A DNA stretch of 64,000 nt from assembly GCF_011761235.1 (NCBI RefSeq), contig NZ_JAAOYW010000002.1, forward strand, positions 806,001-870,000. Reading direction: 5' to 3'. Under the pieces are notes generated by a model, which made no database searches, was not told the origin of the DNA, and saw only the letters and a list, made by a program, of their open reading frames with translations. Shown piece by piece: positions 10,770-18,172 of the stretch. The position numbers were made by a program, and so were the translations under genes. Source of the DNA: Frigoribacterium faeni. Its GTDB lineage: Bacteria; Actinomycetota; Actinomycetes; Actinomycetales; Microbacteriaceae. How positions within the stretch are numbered: the first letter of the stretch is position 1; the number at the start of each line of letters is the position of its first letter.

Positions 10770-10838
10770 CTTGTAACGTTACCGGCAGCCGCCGACCAGC
10801 CTGGTCGGCGTGCCCCCGAGACTGAACCAGGAGCAGCC
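10770..10838. promoter_or_regulatory. tilS/ppa divergent region with two perfect palindromes
   Basis: GTAACGTTAC at 10773-10782 is a perfect 10-bp palindrome placed just upstream of the tilS start. CGCCGACCA-GCC-TGGTCGGCG at 10790-10810 is a 9-bp perfect inverted repeat with a 3-nt centre. Either could be an operator or, when transcribed toward ppa, a hairpin in the leader. No convincing -35/-10 pair was assigned. Confidence 0.6.
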
Positions 10839-11330
10839 ATGGCCGCGTACGACGCCGTGATCGAGATCCCCAAGGGAAGCCGCAACAAGTACGAGGTCGA
10901 CCACGAGACGGGCCGCGTCTACCTCGACCGCGTGCTCTTCACCGGCTTCGTCTACCCGACCGACTACGGCTTCTTCGAGAACACGCTGGGCCTCGACGGC
11001 GACCCCGTCGACGTGCTCGTGCTGCTCGACTACCCGCTGTTCCCGGGCGTCGGCGTCGAGGTCCGTCCCGTGGGCGTGTTCAACATGACCGACGACGGCG
11101 GCAGCGACGCCAAGGTCATCGCGGTCCCCGCGAAGGACCCGCGCTGGGAGCACATCCAGGACGTCACCGACGTGCCCGAGCACCTCCGCAAGGAGATCGA
11201 GCACTTCTTCGAGCACTACAAGGACCTCGAGCCCGGCAAGTGGGTCAAGACCGAGGGCTGGGGCGACGCCGCCGAGGCCGAGGCCATCGTCGAGGCCGGC
11301 ATCCGCAAGCTCGCGGACGAGGGCCACTGA
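10839..11330 (+). CDS. ppa: inorganic pyrophosphatase (family I)
   Basis: 163 residues. It hydrolyses pyrophosphate to drive biosynthesis. The signature [10 protein letters not shown] (about residues 53-62) carries the metal-binding Asp residues, and [12 protein letters not shown] and [11 protein letters not shown] are also diagnostic. AGGAGC sits 6 nt before the ATG. A perfect 17-bp hairpin lies 17 bp after the stop. An overlapping longer frame begins upstream but has no support. Confidence 0.96.
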   Translation: MAAYDAVIEIPKGSRNKYEVDHETGRVYLDRVLFTGFVYPTDYGFFENTLGLDGDPVDVLVLLDYPLFPGVGVEVRPVGVFNMTDDGGSDAKVIAVPAKDPRWEHIQDVTDVPEHLRKEIEHFFEHYKDLEPGKWVKTEGWGDAAEAEAIVEAGIRKLADEGH

Positions 11331-11347
11331 CCCCCGCACCCCCGCAT

Positions 11348-11385
11348 GACAGAGGGCCCGACGCACCAGCGTCGGGCCCTCTGTC
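11348..11385 (+). terminator. 17-bp perfect hairpin after ppa
   Basis: GACAGAGGGCCCGACGC, a 4-nt loop and its exact complement. There is no following T run, which is common for actinobacterial terminators. It separates ppa from the convergent M23 peptidase gene and may act in both directions. Confidence 0.75.
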
Positions 11386-11421
11386 GTCCGTCCCCTGCCC
11401 CCGGCTCCCCCAGCTCCCTCA

Positions 11422-11514
11422 TTCAGGAACTCGTGTCCTGACCCGGCGCGACACAGGGACCCAGGTTCCTGAACCGTGCACCGTCCAGGAGAACCGACCG
11501 CCCGGTTCCTGAAC
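11422..11514. repeat. three copies of a GTTCCTGAAC-type palindrome
   Basis: TTCAGGAAC at 11422-11430 and GTTCCTGAAC at 11465-11474 and 11505-11514, with starts 43 and 40 bp apart, in the gene-poor gap between ppa and the M23 peptidase. Each is a near-palindrome (GTTC-CT-GAAC). They could be repeated protein-binding sites or relics of a tandem duplication. Confidence 0.55.
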
Positions 11515-11608
11515 GACGAGAGCACCGAAGGAGGCGCGGGCTGAGACCCGGGGAGGCGCAGGCACCCAGCCGGGCCCGCCCGCCGCGGCCGCCGGGCTGG
11601 CAGACGGG

Positions 11609-12904
11609 CTAGAGGCGGATGCCGCGCGCCGACATGAACGGCACCGGGTCGGTCGCGACCCCGCCCTGGCGGGTCTCGAAGTGCAGGTGGCACCCGGTCG
11701 AGTTGCCGGTCGAGCCGACGGTGCCGATGCGCTGGCCGACCTCGACGTGCTGGCCGACCGACACCATGATGCCGCCGTTGACCTGGTGCCCGTAGCCGGT
11801 GCTGACGCCGCCGCCGTGGTCGACCTGGACGAAGTTGCCGTAGCCGCCCATCCAGCCGGCGTAGGTCACGGTGCCCGAGGTCGCGGCGAAGATCGGCGTG
11901 CCGCAGGCCGCGGCGAGGTCCGTGCCCGCGTGCAGGATGTACACGTGCGTGACGGGGTTCACCCGCATGCCGAAGCCGCTGACGACGTTGCCTCCCGAGG
12001 GGCGGGTCCAGCCCGAGCTCGAGATGACGCCGGCGGGGGTGCCGTTCGTGGGGCTGCCGTACTTGGCCGCCTCGGCCGCGGCGGCTGCCTCGGCTGCCTT
12101 GCGCGCCTCCTCGCCGGCCTGGAACTCGGCCTCGGTGGTCTGCAGGTCCTGCTGCAGCACCGCGAGCTGCGCCTCCAGGCGGTTCTTGTTCTCCTCCTGC
12201 TCGGCGAGCGCGTCGGCGGCCGCCTGCGCGGCGTCGTTGGCCGCGGCCAGGGCGACGCGCGCCTGGTCGGCGAGCTCCTCGAGGGCGGCGGCGGCGACGG
12301 CCGCCTGGTCGCTGAGCGACTGGGCGGTGTTCCTGTCCTGCGTGGCCTGCGAGTAGATGCCGTCGGCCTGCTCGGTGAGCTTGCTCATCGCGCCGAGCTT
12401 GTAGAGCAGCTGCCCGGCGTCGCCCGGGTCGGCGATCAGGCTGCTGCTGATGCCGTCGTTGCCGCCCGAGCGGCCGAGCTGTGCGGCGAGCTGCCCCGCT
12501 CGCTCCTCGCTGGCGGCGGCGACCTTCGCGGCGTCGTCGGCCTGGGTCTGCAGCTGCGCGGTGCGGAACTGCGCGTCGTCGTAGGCGGTCTGCGCCGTCT
12601 GCAGGGCGTCGCCCTTCTGGCGGGCGTCCTCGTTCTTGGCGTCCAGGTCGGCGTCGAGCTGCGTGAGGAGAGCCTGCAGCGAGTCGATCTCGCCCTGCTT
12701 CGCCGTCGTGTTGCCCCGTGCCGCCTGCACGTCCGCCCACGACGGGTAGTCGGCGGCCTGCGCGGCCTGCGGCGACGCGACCCCGGCGGTCACCAGCAGG
12801 GCGACGGCGGCGAGGGCGGCCGCGAGCCGGCCGGCACGCGGGCCCGACGGCAGGGCGAGGGCCGAGGAGGCGCGGTCGCGGCGGGAGGTGCGGGTGGAGG
12901 TCAT
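11609..12904 (-). CDS. secreted M23 (LytM-type) peptidase with coiled-coil domain
   Basis: 431 residues from the ATG at 12904. A long signal peptide (Arg-rich, then LAAALAAVALLVTAGVASPQ, cleavage near AQA-ADY) is followed by a coiled-coil region (about 60-270) rich in Ala, Gln and Glu. The LytM domain follows, with zinc ligands in HAGTD and HLHFE. It probably cuts peptidoglycan cross-bridges or, like RipA-associated and EnvC-type proteins, works with them in cell separation. The ribosome binding site is weak (CGGAACC). It ends near the ppa terminator and is transcribed away from the tRNA cluster. Confidence 0.9.
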   Translation of the reverse strand: MTSTRTSRRDRASSALALPSGPRAGRLAAALAAVALLVTAGVASPQAAQAADYPSWADVQAARGNTTAKQGEIDSLQALLTQLDADLDAKNEDARQKGDALQTAQTAYDDAQFRTAQLQTQADDAAKVAAASEERAGQLAAQLGRSGGNDGISSSLIADPGDAGQLLYKLGAMSKLTEQADGIYSQATQDRNTAQSLSDQAAVAAAALEELADQARVALAAANDAAQAAADALAEQEENKNRLEAQLAVLQQDLQTTEAEFQAGEEARKAAEAAAAAEAAKYGSPTNGTPAGVISSSGWTRPSGGNVVSGFGMRVNPVTHVYILHAGTDLAAACGTPIFAATSGTVTYAGWMGGYGNFVQVDHGGGVSTGYGHQVNGGIMVSVGQHVEVGQRIGTVGSTGNSTGCHLHFETRQGGVATDPVPFMSARGIRL

Positions 12905-13147
12905 CGAGGTTCCGATTTCGTCGTGCACGAGGTCGAGCTCGCCCGGGAGGCCCGGGCCGTCCGTCCGGGGCGCCGATCTCGCGACCGACGAACCGTGGAC
13001 TACAGGTCGAAGGTAGACGGCGCTGCGCCGACCCGCCAGCAGGTCGCGCGGTGCGGCGAGTCGCGGCGGCCGCCGCTCGGGACGCGGCCGCGGCGTCGGC
13101 CGCGCACGGGCCCGGCACGGGCCCGGCACGGAGCGGACGAGGACGTT
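12905..13147. other. upstream region of the M23 peptidase gene, no gene seen
   Basis: No reading frame with coding character. On the minus strand TACCTT and TAGTCC near 12998-13013 are possible -10 elements, which would leave a leader of roughly 100 nt before the M23 start. I looked for a c-di-AMP (ydaO) riboswitch, which often precedes actinobacterial cell-wall hydrolases, and did not recognise one. The right part is a CGG/GGCCGC-rich tract. Confidence 0.4.
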
Positions 13148-13176
13148 TTGCGCGACGGGGCTCTCGTCTGTATGCT
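13148..13176 (+). promoter_or_regulatory. promoter of the tRNA cluster
   Basis: TTGCGC at 13148-13153 and TATGCT at 13171-13176 are separated by exactly 17 bp. Transcription would start near 13183, about 32 bp before tRNA-Glu. This is the best sigma70-type match in the window. Confidence 0.75.
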
Positions 13177-13214
13177 TGCTCCTCGGTTGCCTGTGGTCCT
13201 TCACGGATCACTCG

Positions 13215-13287
13215 GCCCCATCGTTTAGTGGCCTAGGACACCGCCCTTTCACGGCGGCAGCACGGGTTCGAATCCCGTTGGGGTCAC
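13215..13287 (+). tRNA. tRNA-Glu(UUC)
   Basis: 73 nt. The acceptor stem GGCCCCA pairs with TGGGGTC (one G-T pair). The anticodon stem CCGCC/GGCGG holds the loop CTTTCAC with anticodon TTC. The T arm is ACGGG-TTCGAAT-CCCGT. CCA is not encoded. Confidence 0.95.
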
Positions 13288-13356
13288 GGTCCGACAGAGA
13301 AGCTCCGGTTTCTCCTTCGGCCCAGGTCCGGGTAGCATCACCAGCAACACAAGTTT

Positions 13357-13433
13357 GGCCCTGTAGCGCAGTTGGTTAGCGCGCCGCCCTGTCACGGCGG
13401 AGGTCGCCGGTTCAAGTCCGGTCAGGGTCGCCA
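13357..13433 (+). tRNA. tRNA-Asp(GUC), CCA encoded
   Basis: Acceptor GGCCCTG pairs with CAGGGTC, discriminator G, followed by an encoded CCA (13431-13433). The anticodon stem CCGCC/GGCGG has the loop CTGTCAC, anticodon GTC. It is 69 bp after tRNA-Glu and shares its promoter. Confidence 0.95.
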
Positions 13434-13497
13434 AGGCGAGTCACTCGCCTGGAGGGCACGTCCCTTCGAGGGGTCAGCTCCGCGAGCTGGTCTCCAC

Positions 13498-13570
13498 GGC
13501 TGGGTAGCTCAGTTGGTAGAGCGTTCGACTGAAAATCGAAAGGTCCGCGGATCGACGCCGCGTCCAGCCA
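13498..13570 (+). tRNA. tRNA-Phe(GAA)
   Basis: 73 nt. Acceptor GGCTGGG pairs with TCCAGCC. The anticodon loop CTGAAAA gives GAA. The T arm is CGCGG-ATCGACG-CCGCG. A strong intrinsic terminator starts 8 bp later. A partial, diverged copy of its 3' half lies about 200 bp downstream. Confidence 0.95.
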
Positions 13571-13577
13571 CGTTGAG

Positions 13578-13614
13578 AAGCCCCCGGGATCGAACCGGGG
13601 GCTTTCTTCTTTTC
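13578..13614 (+). terminator. intrinsic terminator of the Glu-Asp-Phe tRNA operon
   Basis: AAGCCCCC, an 11-nt loop, GGGGGCTT, then the T-rich TCTTCTTTT. This is a classical Rho-independent terminator. Confidence 0.9.
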
Positions 13615-13763
13615 CCGGGCACCCGAGGGGCCTCGTGCGACTGAGCGTGCGCTGCGTCCCGCCCCGGGGCCTCCCGCCAGTCGCCTCCGGCTGCCCCAGG
13701 AGGACGCTCGGGACGATACGCTCTAGGCATCCGCCCCGGCACCACGACGTCCTCCGCCGTTCT

Positions 13764-13808
13764 GGCTGAATATCGAAAGGTCCACGGATCGATGCCGTGT
13801 CCAGCCAC
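13764..13808 (+). repeat. detached 3' half of a second tRNA-Phe (integration-site remnant)
   Basis: About 45 bp match tRNA-Phe from the anticodon loop through the acceptor 3' strand (CGAAAGGTCC, GGATCGA and GTCCAGCCAC are identical). The T stem reads CACGG/CCGTG instead of CGCGG/CCGCG: both strands changed, so pairing is kept. The 5' half is missing, so it is not a working tRNA. Such copies of tRNA 3' ends arise as att sites of integrative elements. The interval back to the real tRNA-Phe (13571-13763) holds no gene, so the element itself is gone. Confidence 0.8.
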
Positions 13809-13827
13809 ACAGTTCTCCACGACGGGG

Positions 13828-13856
13828 GGCCCCGCGCCGGCGGGGCCTGTGTTCTT
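13828..13856 (+). terminator. hairpin terminator after the tRNA-Phe fragment
   Basis: GGCCCCGC, a 4-nt loop and GCGGGGCC, followed by the T-rich TGTGTTCTTT. It stands to the tRNA fragment as the first terminator stands to tRNA-Phe. Confidence 0.75.
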
Positions 13857-13895
13857 TAAGGCACCGGCCGCCTCCGCCCCGACCGGCGAGGCCGC

Positions 13896-15419
13896 GTGAG
13901 CATCGGCCACGACCCGGCCGTCGCGCACCCGCGCAGCCGGTGGCTCGACCCCGTGCTCGCGGGCGTCGCGGCCCTCGTCGTCGGCCTCACGGCGGCGTGG
14001 GTGCCCTCGTACTGGAGCGACGAGGCCACCACCCTCCAGGCCGCGCGCCTCCCCCTGCCCGAGCTGCTCGCGTTCGTCGACCAGCGCGACCTCGTCCACG
14101 GCGCCTACTACCTCTTCATGCACCTCTGGACGGGCCTGCTCGGCGAGAGCACCTTCGTCACGCGCCTGCCGAGCGCCGTCGCCGTGGGGGTCTCCGCCGC
14201 GGGCGTGCTCGTGCTGGTGCGCATGCTCACCGACCGCCGCACGGCGCTGCTGGCCGCCGGCATCTCCGCCGTCCTGCCCCGCCTCACCCTCGAGGCGACG
14301 GAGGCGCGCCCCTACGCCCTGACGGCAGCGGTCGCCGTGTGGCTGACCGTCCTCGTCCTGGTCGCGTCGCGACGACACCAGAGGAGGTGGTGGGTCGGCT
14401 ACGGGGCGGCCCTCGCCGCGGCGATCGTCACCTTCGTCCCCCTCGGCCTGATCGTCGTCGTCCACGGCACGTTCCTCGTGCTGGCGCCGGCGCAGCGCCG
14501 ACGTCGGGGAGCCCGCCACCGCCTCCTCGGCTGGTCGATCTCGACCGGCGGCGCCCTGCTCGCGTCCGCGCCGGTGATCGGCACCGTGCTCGCCGAGCGC
14601 TCCCGACTGCTCACCGCCGACGACCCCTCGACCGGGTCGGAGGTGACCTGGTTCAGCGTGCTGGTCGAGCCGTGGTTCGCGACCTCGGTGGCCTGGGCGG
14701 TCGTGGCCGTCGTGCTGCTGATCCTGCTCGGCACGCGCCTCCGCGACCGGTCGCGCACGCCCGGCAGCGTCGTGCTGCTCGGCGCCCTCTGGGTGGCCCT
14801 GCCGACCGGGCTCATGCTCGTGCTCGGCGTCGTGCTGTCGCCGGTCTACCAGGCCCGCATCGTGACGTGGTCGTCGCCCGGCATGGCGCTGCTGCTCGCG
14901 GTGGCCGTCACGGGCTTCCGCCGACGCTGGGTGAGCCTCGCGCTCGTCGGGCTGCTCGTCGCGGCCTCCGCGCCGACCTGGGTGGCCCAGCGGCTGCCCG
15001 CGTCGAAGGGCGGCGGCGCCGACCTGGCACAGCTGTCGAGCTACGTCGAGAGCCAGGCCCGGCCCGGCGACGCGTTCCTGCTCGACGCCACGGGCACGGT
15101 GTCGACGCGGCCCCGTCAGGCGCTGTACGCCTACCCCCAGCGCTTCGACGACCTCGAGGACGTCGCGTTCGTCAGCAGCGGGATCCCCGACGGCCTCTTC
15201 ACCGACTCGACCCTCGACCTCGAAGATCCGGACGACGCCGCCGCCCTGCGCGAGCGCCTGGCCGGCGTCGACCGCCTGTGGATCGCGCGCTTGCAGACCG
15301 ACGCGCTCGACGACTCCGAGCGCACCACCCTCGGCGCCCTCGGCTTCACGAACGCGCAGGAGCACCGCACGGCGCGCAGCGTCGTCTACCTCTTCGTCAC
15401 GCCCACCGGCCGCGGCTGA
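13896..15419 (+). CDS. GT-C type membrane glycosyltransferase
   Basis: 507 residues with about ten membrane helices and a soluble C-terminal part (from about residue 370). The first luminal loop has YWSDEATTLQAARLP, the Asp-Glu motif that binds polyprenyl-phosphate-sugar donors in GT39/GT83-like enzymes. It probably adds a sugar to a lipid, protein or wall polymer on the outer face of the membrane. Acceptor and sugar cannot be told. GTG start with only a weak GCGAGG before it. It is a single gene between the tRNA region and convergent rocD. Confidence 0.82.
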   Translation: MSIGHDPAVAHPRSRWLDPVLAGVAALVVGLTAAWVPSYWSDEATTLQAARLPLPELLAFVDQRDLVHGAYYLFMHLWTGLLGESTFVTRLPSAVAVGVSAAGVLVLVRMLTDRRTALLAAGISAVLPRLTLEATEARPYALTAAVAVWLTVLVLVASRRHQRRWWVGYGAALAAAIVTFVPLGLIVVVHGTFLVLAPAQRRRRGARHRLLGWSISTGGALLASAPVIGTVLAERSRLLTADDPSTGSEVTWFSVLVEPWFATSVAWAVVAVVLLILLGTRLRDRSRTPGSVVLLGALWVALPTGLMLVLGVVLSPVYQARIVTWSSPGMALLLAVAVTGFRRRWVSLALVGLLVAASAPTWVAQRLPASKGGGADLAQLSSYVESQARPGDAFLLDATGTVSTRPRQALYAYPQRFDDLEDVAFVSSGIPDGLFTDSTLDLEDPDDAAALRERLAGVDRLWIARLQTDALDDSERTTLGALGFTNAQEHRTARSVVYLFVTPTGRG

Positions 15420-15498
15420 GCGGCGACGGCGACGGCGGCAGGGCCAGCACCGACACGGCCAGCCCCGGCACGGGCAGCGGCACCGGCACCGGGACCGC

Positions 15499-16752
15499 TC
15501 AGCCCCGCCGCAGGTCCGCGAGCACCGCGCCGAGCGTGCCGACCAGCTCGTCGACCTCGTCCTCGGTGATGACGATCGGGGGCGCGAGCCGGATGGTGGC
15601 GCCGTGGGTGTCCTTCGCGAGCACGCCGCGGCGCATGAGCTCCTCGCAGACCTCGCGCCCGGTGCCCACGGCGGGGTCGATGTCGACGCCCATCCAGAGG
15701 CCGGCCCCGCGCACGGTCACGATGCCGGAGCCCACCAGGGCCTCGAGGCCGTCACGGAGGCGGGCGCCGAGGCGCGACGCGCGCTCCTGCCACTCGCCGG
15801 TCGCGAGCATCCGCACCACCGCGAGTCCGACCGCGGCGGCGAGCGGGTTGCCGCCGAACGTCGAGCCGTGCTCGCCGGGGCGCAGCACCCCGAGCACGTC
15901 GCGGTCGCCGACGACGGCGCTGACGGGCACGATGCCGCCGCCGAGCGCCTTGCCGAGCAGGTAGAGGTCGGGCACGACCCCGACGAGGTCGCAGCTGACG
16001 GTGGCCCCGGTGCGGCCGAGCCCCGACTGGATCTCGTCCGCGATGAACAGCACGCCGCGCTCGCGCGTGATGCGCCGCACCTCGGGCAGGTACGACTCCG
16101 GCGGCACGACGACGCCGGCCTCGCCCTGGATCGGCTCGATCAGCACCGCGACCGTGTCGTCGTCGATCGCGGCCTCGAGCGCGTCGGCGTCGCCGTACGG
16201 CACCGTGACGAACCCGGGGGTGTAGGGACCGAAGTCGGCCCGCGCCTCCTCGTCGTCGGAGAAGCTGATGATGGTCGTCGTGCGCCCGTGGAAGTTGCCG
16301 GCCGCGACGACGATCTTCGCGGCGCCGGGCCGCACGCCCTTGACGCGGTAGCCCCAGGCCCGGGCGACCTTGATGCCCGACTCGACGGCCTCGGCGCCGG
16401 TGTTCATCGGCAGCACCATCTGCTTGCCGAGCAGCGCCGCGAGCTCGGCGGCGAAGGGCCCGAGCTGGTCGTTGTGGAACGCCCGGCTGGTCAGGGTGAC
16501 CCGGTCGAGCTGCTCGCGCGCCGCCGCCACGAGCACGGGGTGCCCGTGGCCGAAGTTCACGGCCGAGTAGGCGGCGAGGCAGTCGAGGTACCGGCGCCCC
16601 TCGACGTCGGTGACCCAGGCGCCGTCGGCCGTCGAGACGACGACGGGCAGCGGGTGGTAGTTGTGCGCCAGCGAGGCGTCCTCGACGGCGATCGCCGCGT
16701 CGGTGGACGAGGAGGCGGTGGACGAGGAGGCGGTGGTCGTCGCGGTCGTCAT
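15499..16752 (-). CDS. rocD: ornithine aminotransferase
   Basis: 417 residues. Class III PLP enzyme that moves the delta-amino group of ornithine to 2-oxoglutarate, giving glutamate-semialdehyde/P5C. The PLP lysine is in YLLGKALGGGIVPVS, preceded by FIADEIQSGLGRTG with the cofactor Asp. NTGAEAVESGIKVAR and GNFHGRT are typical of OAT. The first ~15 residues are Thr/Ser-rich. The ATG overlaps the stop of the upstream DDAH-family gene (ATGA), so the two form a coupled pair for arginine/ornithine breakdown. Confidence 0.94.
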   Translation of the reverse strand: MTTATTTASSSTASSSTDAAIAVEDASLAHNYHPLPVVVSTADGAWVTDVEGRRYLDCLAAYSAVNFGHGHPVLVAAAREQLDRVTLTSRAFHNDQLGPFAAELAALLGKQMVLPMNTGAEAVESGIKVARAWGYRVKGVRPGAAKIVVAAGNFHGRTTTIISFSDDEEARADFGPYTPGFVTVPYGDADALEAAIDDDTVAVLIEPIQGEAGVVVPPESYLPEVRRITRERGVLFIADEIQSGLGRTGATVSCDLVGVVPDLYLLGKALGGGIVPVSAVVGDRDVLGVLRPGEHGSTFGGNPLAAAVGLAVVRMLATGEWQERASRLGARLRDGLEALVGSGIVTVRGAGLWMGVDIDPAVGTGREVCEELMRRGVLAKDTHGATIRLAPPIVITEDEVDELVGTLGAVLADLRRG

Positions 16753-17624
16753 CGTCGCAGCTCCAGGGTGCAGCACTTCACGCCGCCCCCGCCGAGCAGC
16801 AGCTCGGACAGGTCGACGCCGATCGGGTTGTAGCCGCGCTCGCGCAGCTGACGCTCGAAGCCGGTGGCGGCCGCGGCGATGACGACGTTGTACCCGTCGC
16901 TGTACGAGTTCAGGCCGAGGATGGAGGCGTCCTCCTGGCTGACGAGCACCGCGTCCGGGAACCGCTCGCGCAGCACGGCCAGCGACGGCTCGTCGAAGGC
17001 GCTCTCGAGGTAGGCGATGGTGTGCCGCCCGTCGACGGGCTCGGGGTCGAGCACGGCGATCGCCGTGTCGAGGTGGTAGAAGCTCGGGTCGACCAGGGTG
17101 AGGCCGACCACCTCGCGGCCGAACACCCGCGCCACCTCGGCGTGCGAGTCGGAGGCGCTGCGGAAGCCGGTGCCCGCGAGCACGACGTCGCCGACGAGCA
17201 GGAAGTCGCCCTCGCCCTCGTTGACCTCCTCGGGCACGACCACGTCGAAGCCGGCCTCGGCGAACCAGTCCATGTACGCCGGGCCCTCGGGCTGACGCTG
17301 CGGGTAGGTGAAGCTCGCCCCGTAGGCCTTGCCGTCGAGCACGAAGCCGCCGTTGGCCGAGTAGACCATGTCGGGCAGGCCGGGCAGCGGGTCGATCAGC
17401 TGCACGTCGAAGCCGAGCCCGAGGTAGGTCTCGTAGAGTGACTCCCACTGGGCGACGGCGCGCGACGTGTCGGTCGGCACCTGCGGGTCCATCCAGGGGT
17501 TGATGCGGTAGCTGACGGTGAAGTGGTCCGGTCGGCACATCAGCACGCTGCGGTGCGACGGGCGCCGGGTCGGCGGCTGGCTGCCCTCGGCAGAGGGCTG
17601 GACGGTCTCGGCGGCGATGCTCAC
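16749..17624 (-). CDS. DDAH/arginine-dihydrolase family guanidine hydrolase
   Basis: 291 residues from GTG 17624. The GME-fold enzyme has the catalytic Cys in GGGGVKCCTLE near the C-terminus, the active-site His in SFYHLDTAIAV, and the substrate-binding GEGDFLLVG. It would usually be called dimethylargininase. However, the N-terminal MCRPDHFTVSYRINPWMDP resembles, as I recall, the arginine dihydrolases (ArgZ/AgrE), whose Asn in INPWM is needed to go from arginine straight to ornithine. Coupling to rocD fits that role better than dimethylarginine removal. No clear ribosome binding site; longer in-frame starts (up to 17705) exist. Confidence 0.8.
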   Translation of the reverse strand: MSIAAETVQPSAEGSQPPTRRPSHRSVLMCRPDHFTVSYRINPWMDPQVPTDTSRAVAQWESLYETYLGLGFDVQLIDPLPGLPDMVYSANGGFVLDGKAYGASFTYPQRQPEGPAYMDWFAEAGFDVVVPEEVNEGEGDFLLVGDVVLAGTGFRSASDSHAEVARVFGREVVGLTLVDPSFYHLDTAIAVLDPEPVDGRHTIAYLESAFDEPSLAVLRERFPDAVLVSQEDASILGLNSYSDGYNVVIAAAATGFERQLRERGYNPIGVDLSELLLGGGGVKCCTLELRR

Positions 17625-17667
17625 GAGAGCCAGTGTCACACGCAGTCCACGCACCATGGGCGCTCTG

Positions 17668-17717
17668 TACGCAATGAATGTGCGCAGGAGGCGCCTCCTA
17701 CGCAAGAATGTAGCGTA
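17668..17717. promoter_or_regulatory. probable Lrp-type operator between the arginine hydrolase and lrp genes
   Basis: Two related elements, TACGCAATGAATGTGCGCA (17668-17686) and TACGCAAGAATGTAGCGTA (17699-17717), flank AGGAGGCGCCTCCT. The 24 bp at 17681-17704 form an almost perfect palindrome (one mismatched pair). Repeated, partly symmetric, AT-richer sites beside their own gene are typical for Lrp/AsnC regulators. The layout suggests that the regulator controls both directions. Confidence 0.65.
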
Positions 17718-17719
17718 GA

Positions 17720-18166
17720 GTGCCCGATGTGGACAACCTCGACTACGGCATCATCGACCTGCTCCGGCAGAACGCCCGTGCGGGCTACGGCGACATCGGC
17801 TCGTCGGTCGGCCTGAGCGCCTCGGCGGTCAAGCGCCGCGTCGACCGCCTCGTCGCCGACGGGGTGATCAGGGGCTTCACCGTCCAGGTCGACCCCGCCG
17901 TCGAGGGCCTGGGCACCGAGGCGTTCGTCGAGCTGTTCTGCCGTGGCACGGTCTCGCCGGCCGAGCTGCAGCGCATCCTCAGCACCGTGCCCGAGGTCGT
18001 CGACGCCGGCACCGTGACCGGCAGCGCCGACGCCATCGTGCACATGCGCAGCCGCGACATCCCCTCCCTCGAAGAGGCGCTCGAGCGGGTGCGCAACGCC
18101 CCCAACGTCGACCACACCCGCAGCGCGATCGTCCTGTCCAAGCTGATCAGCCGCCGGACGGCCTGA
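17720..18166 (+). CDS. Lrp/AsnC family transcriptional regulator
   Basis: 148 residues. N-terminal winged helix (LDYGIIDLLRQNARAGYGDIGSSVGLSASAVKRRVDRL) followed by an AsnC/RAM ligand-binding domain with VDAGTVTGSADAIVHM. It is divergent from the DDAH-family gene and rocD, across a palindromic region, so it most likely senses an amino acid (arginine, ornithine or proline) and controls this pair. GTG at 17720 has no SD sequence; a second GTG three codons on is an alternative. It ends 6 bp before the convergent PutA-like gene. Confidence 0.88.
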   Translation: MPDVDNLDYGIIDLLRQNARAGYGDIGSSVGLSASAVKRRVDRLVADGVIRGFTVQVDPAVEGLGTEAFVELFCRGTVSPAELQRILSTVPEVVDAGTVTGSADAIVHMRSRDIPSLEEALERVRNAPNVDHTRSAIVLSKLISRRTA

Positions 18167-18172
18167 CGCCCG

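Noticed and set aside
12905-13147. c-di-AMP riboswitch before the M23 peptidase
   Set aside because: No recognisable conserved core; the assumed leader is short and G/C-rich without the expected elements.
13571-13763. Remaining integrated element between the tRNA-Phe copies
   Set aside because: Only about 190 bp, holding a terminator and no gene; nothing of an element except the att-like end remains.
13764-13808. Second functional tRNA-Phe
   Set aside because: The 5' acceptor strand, D arm and half of the anticodon stem are absent.
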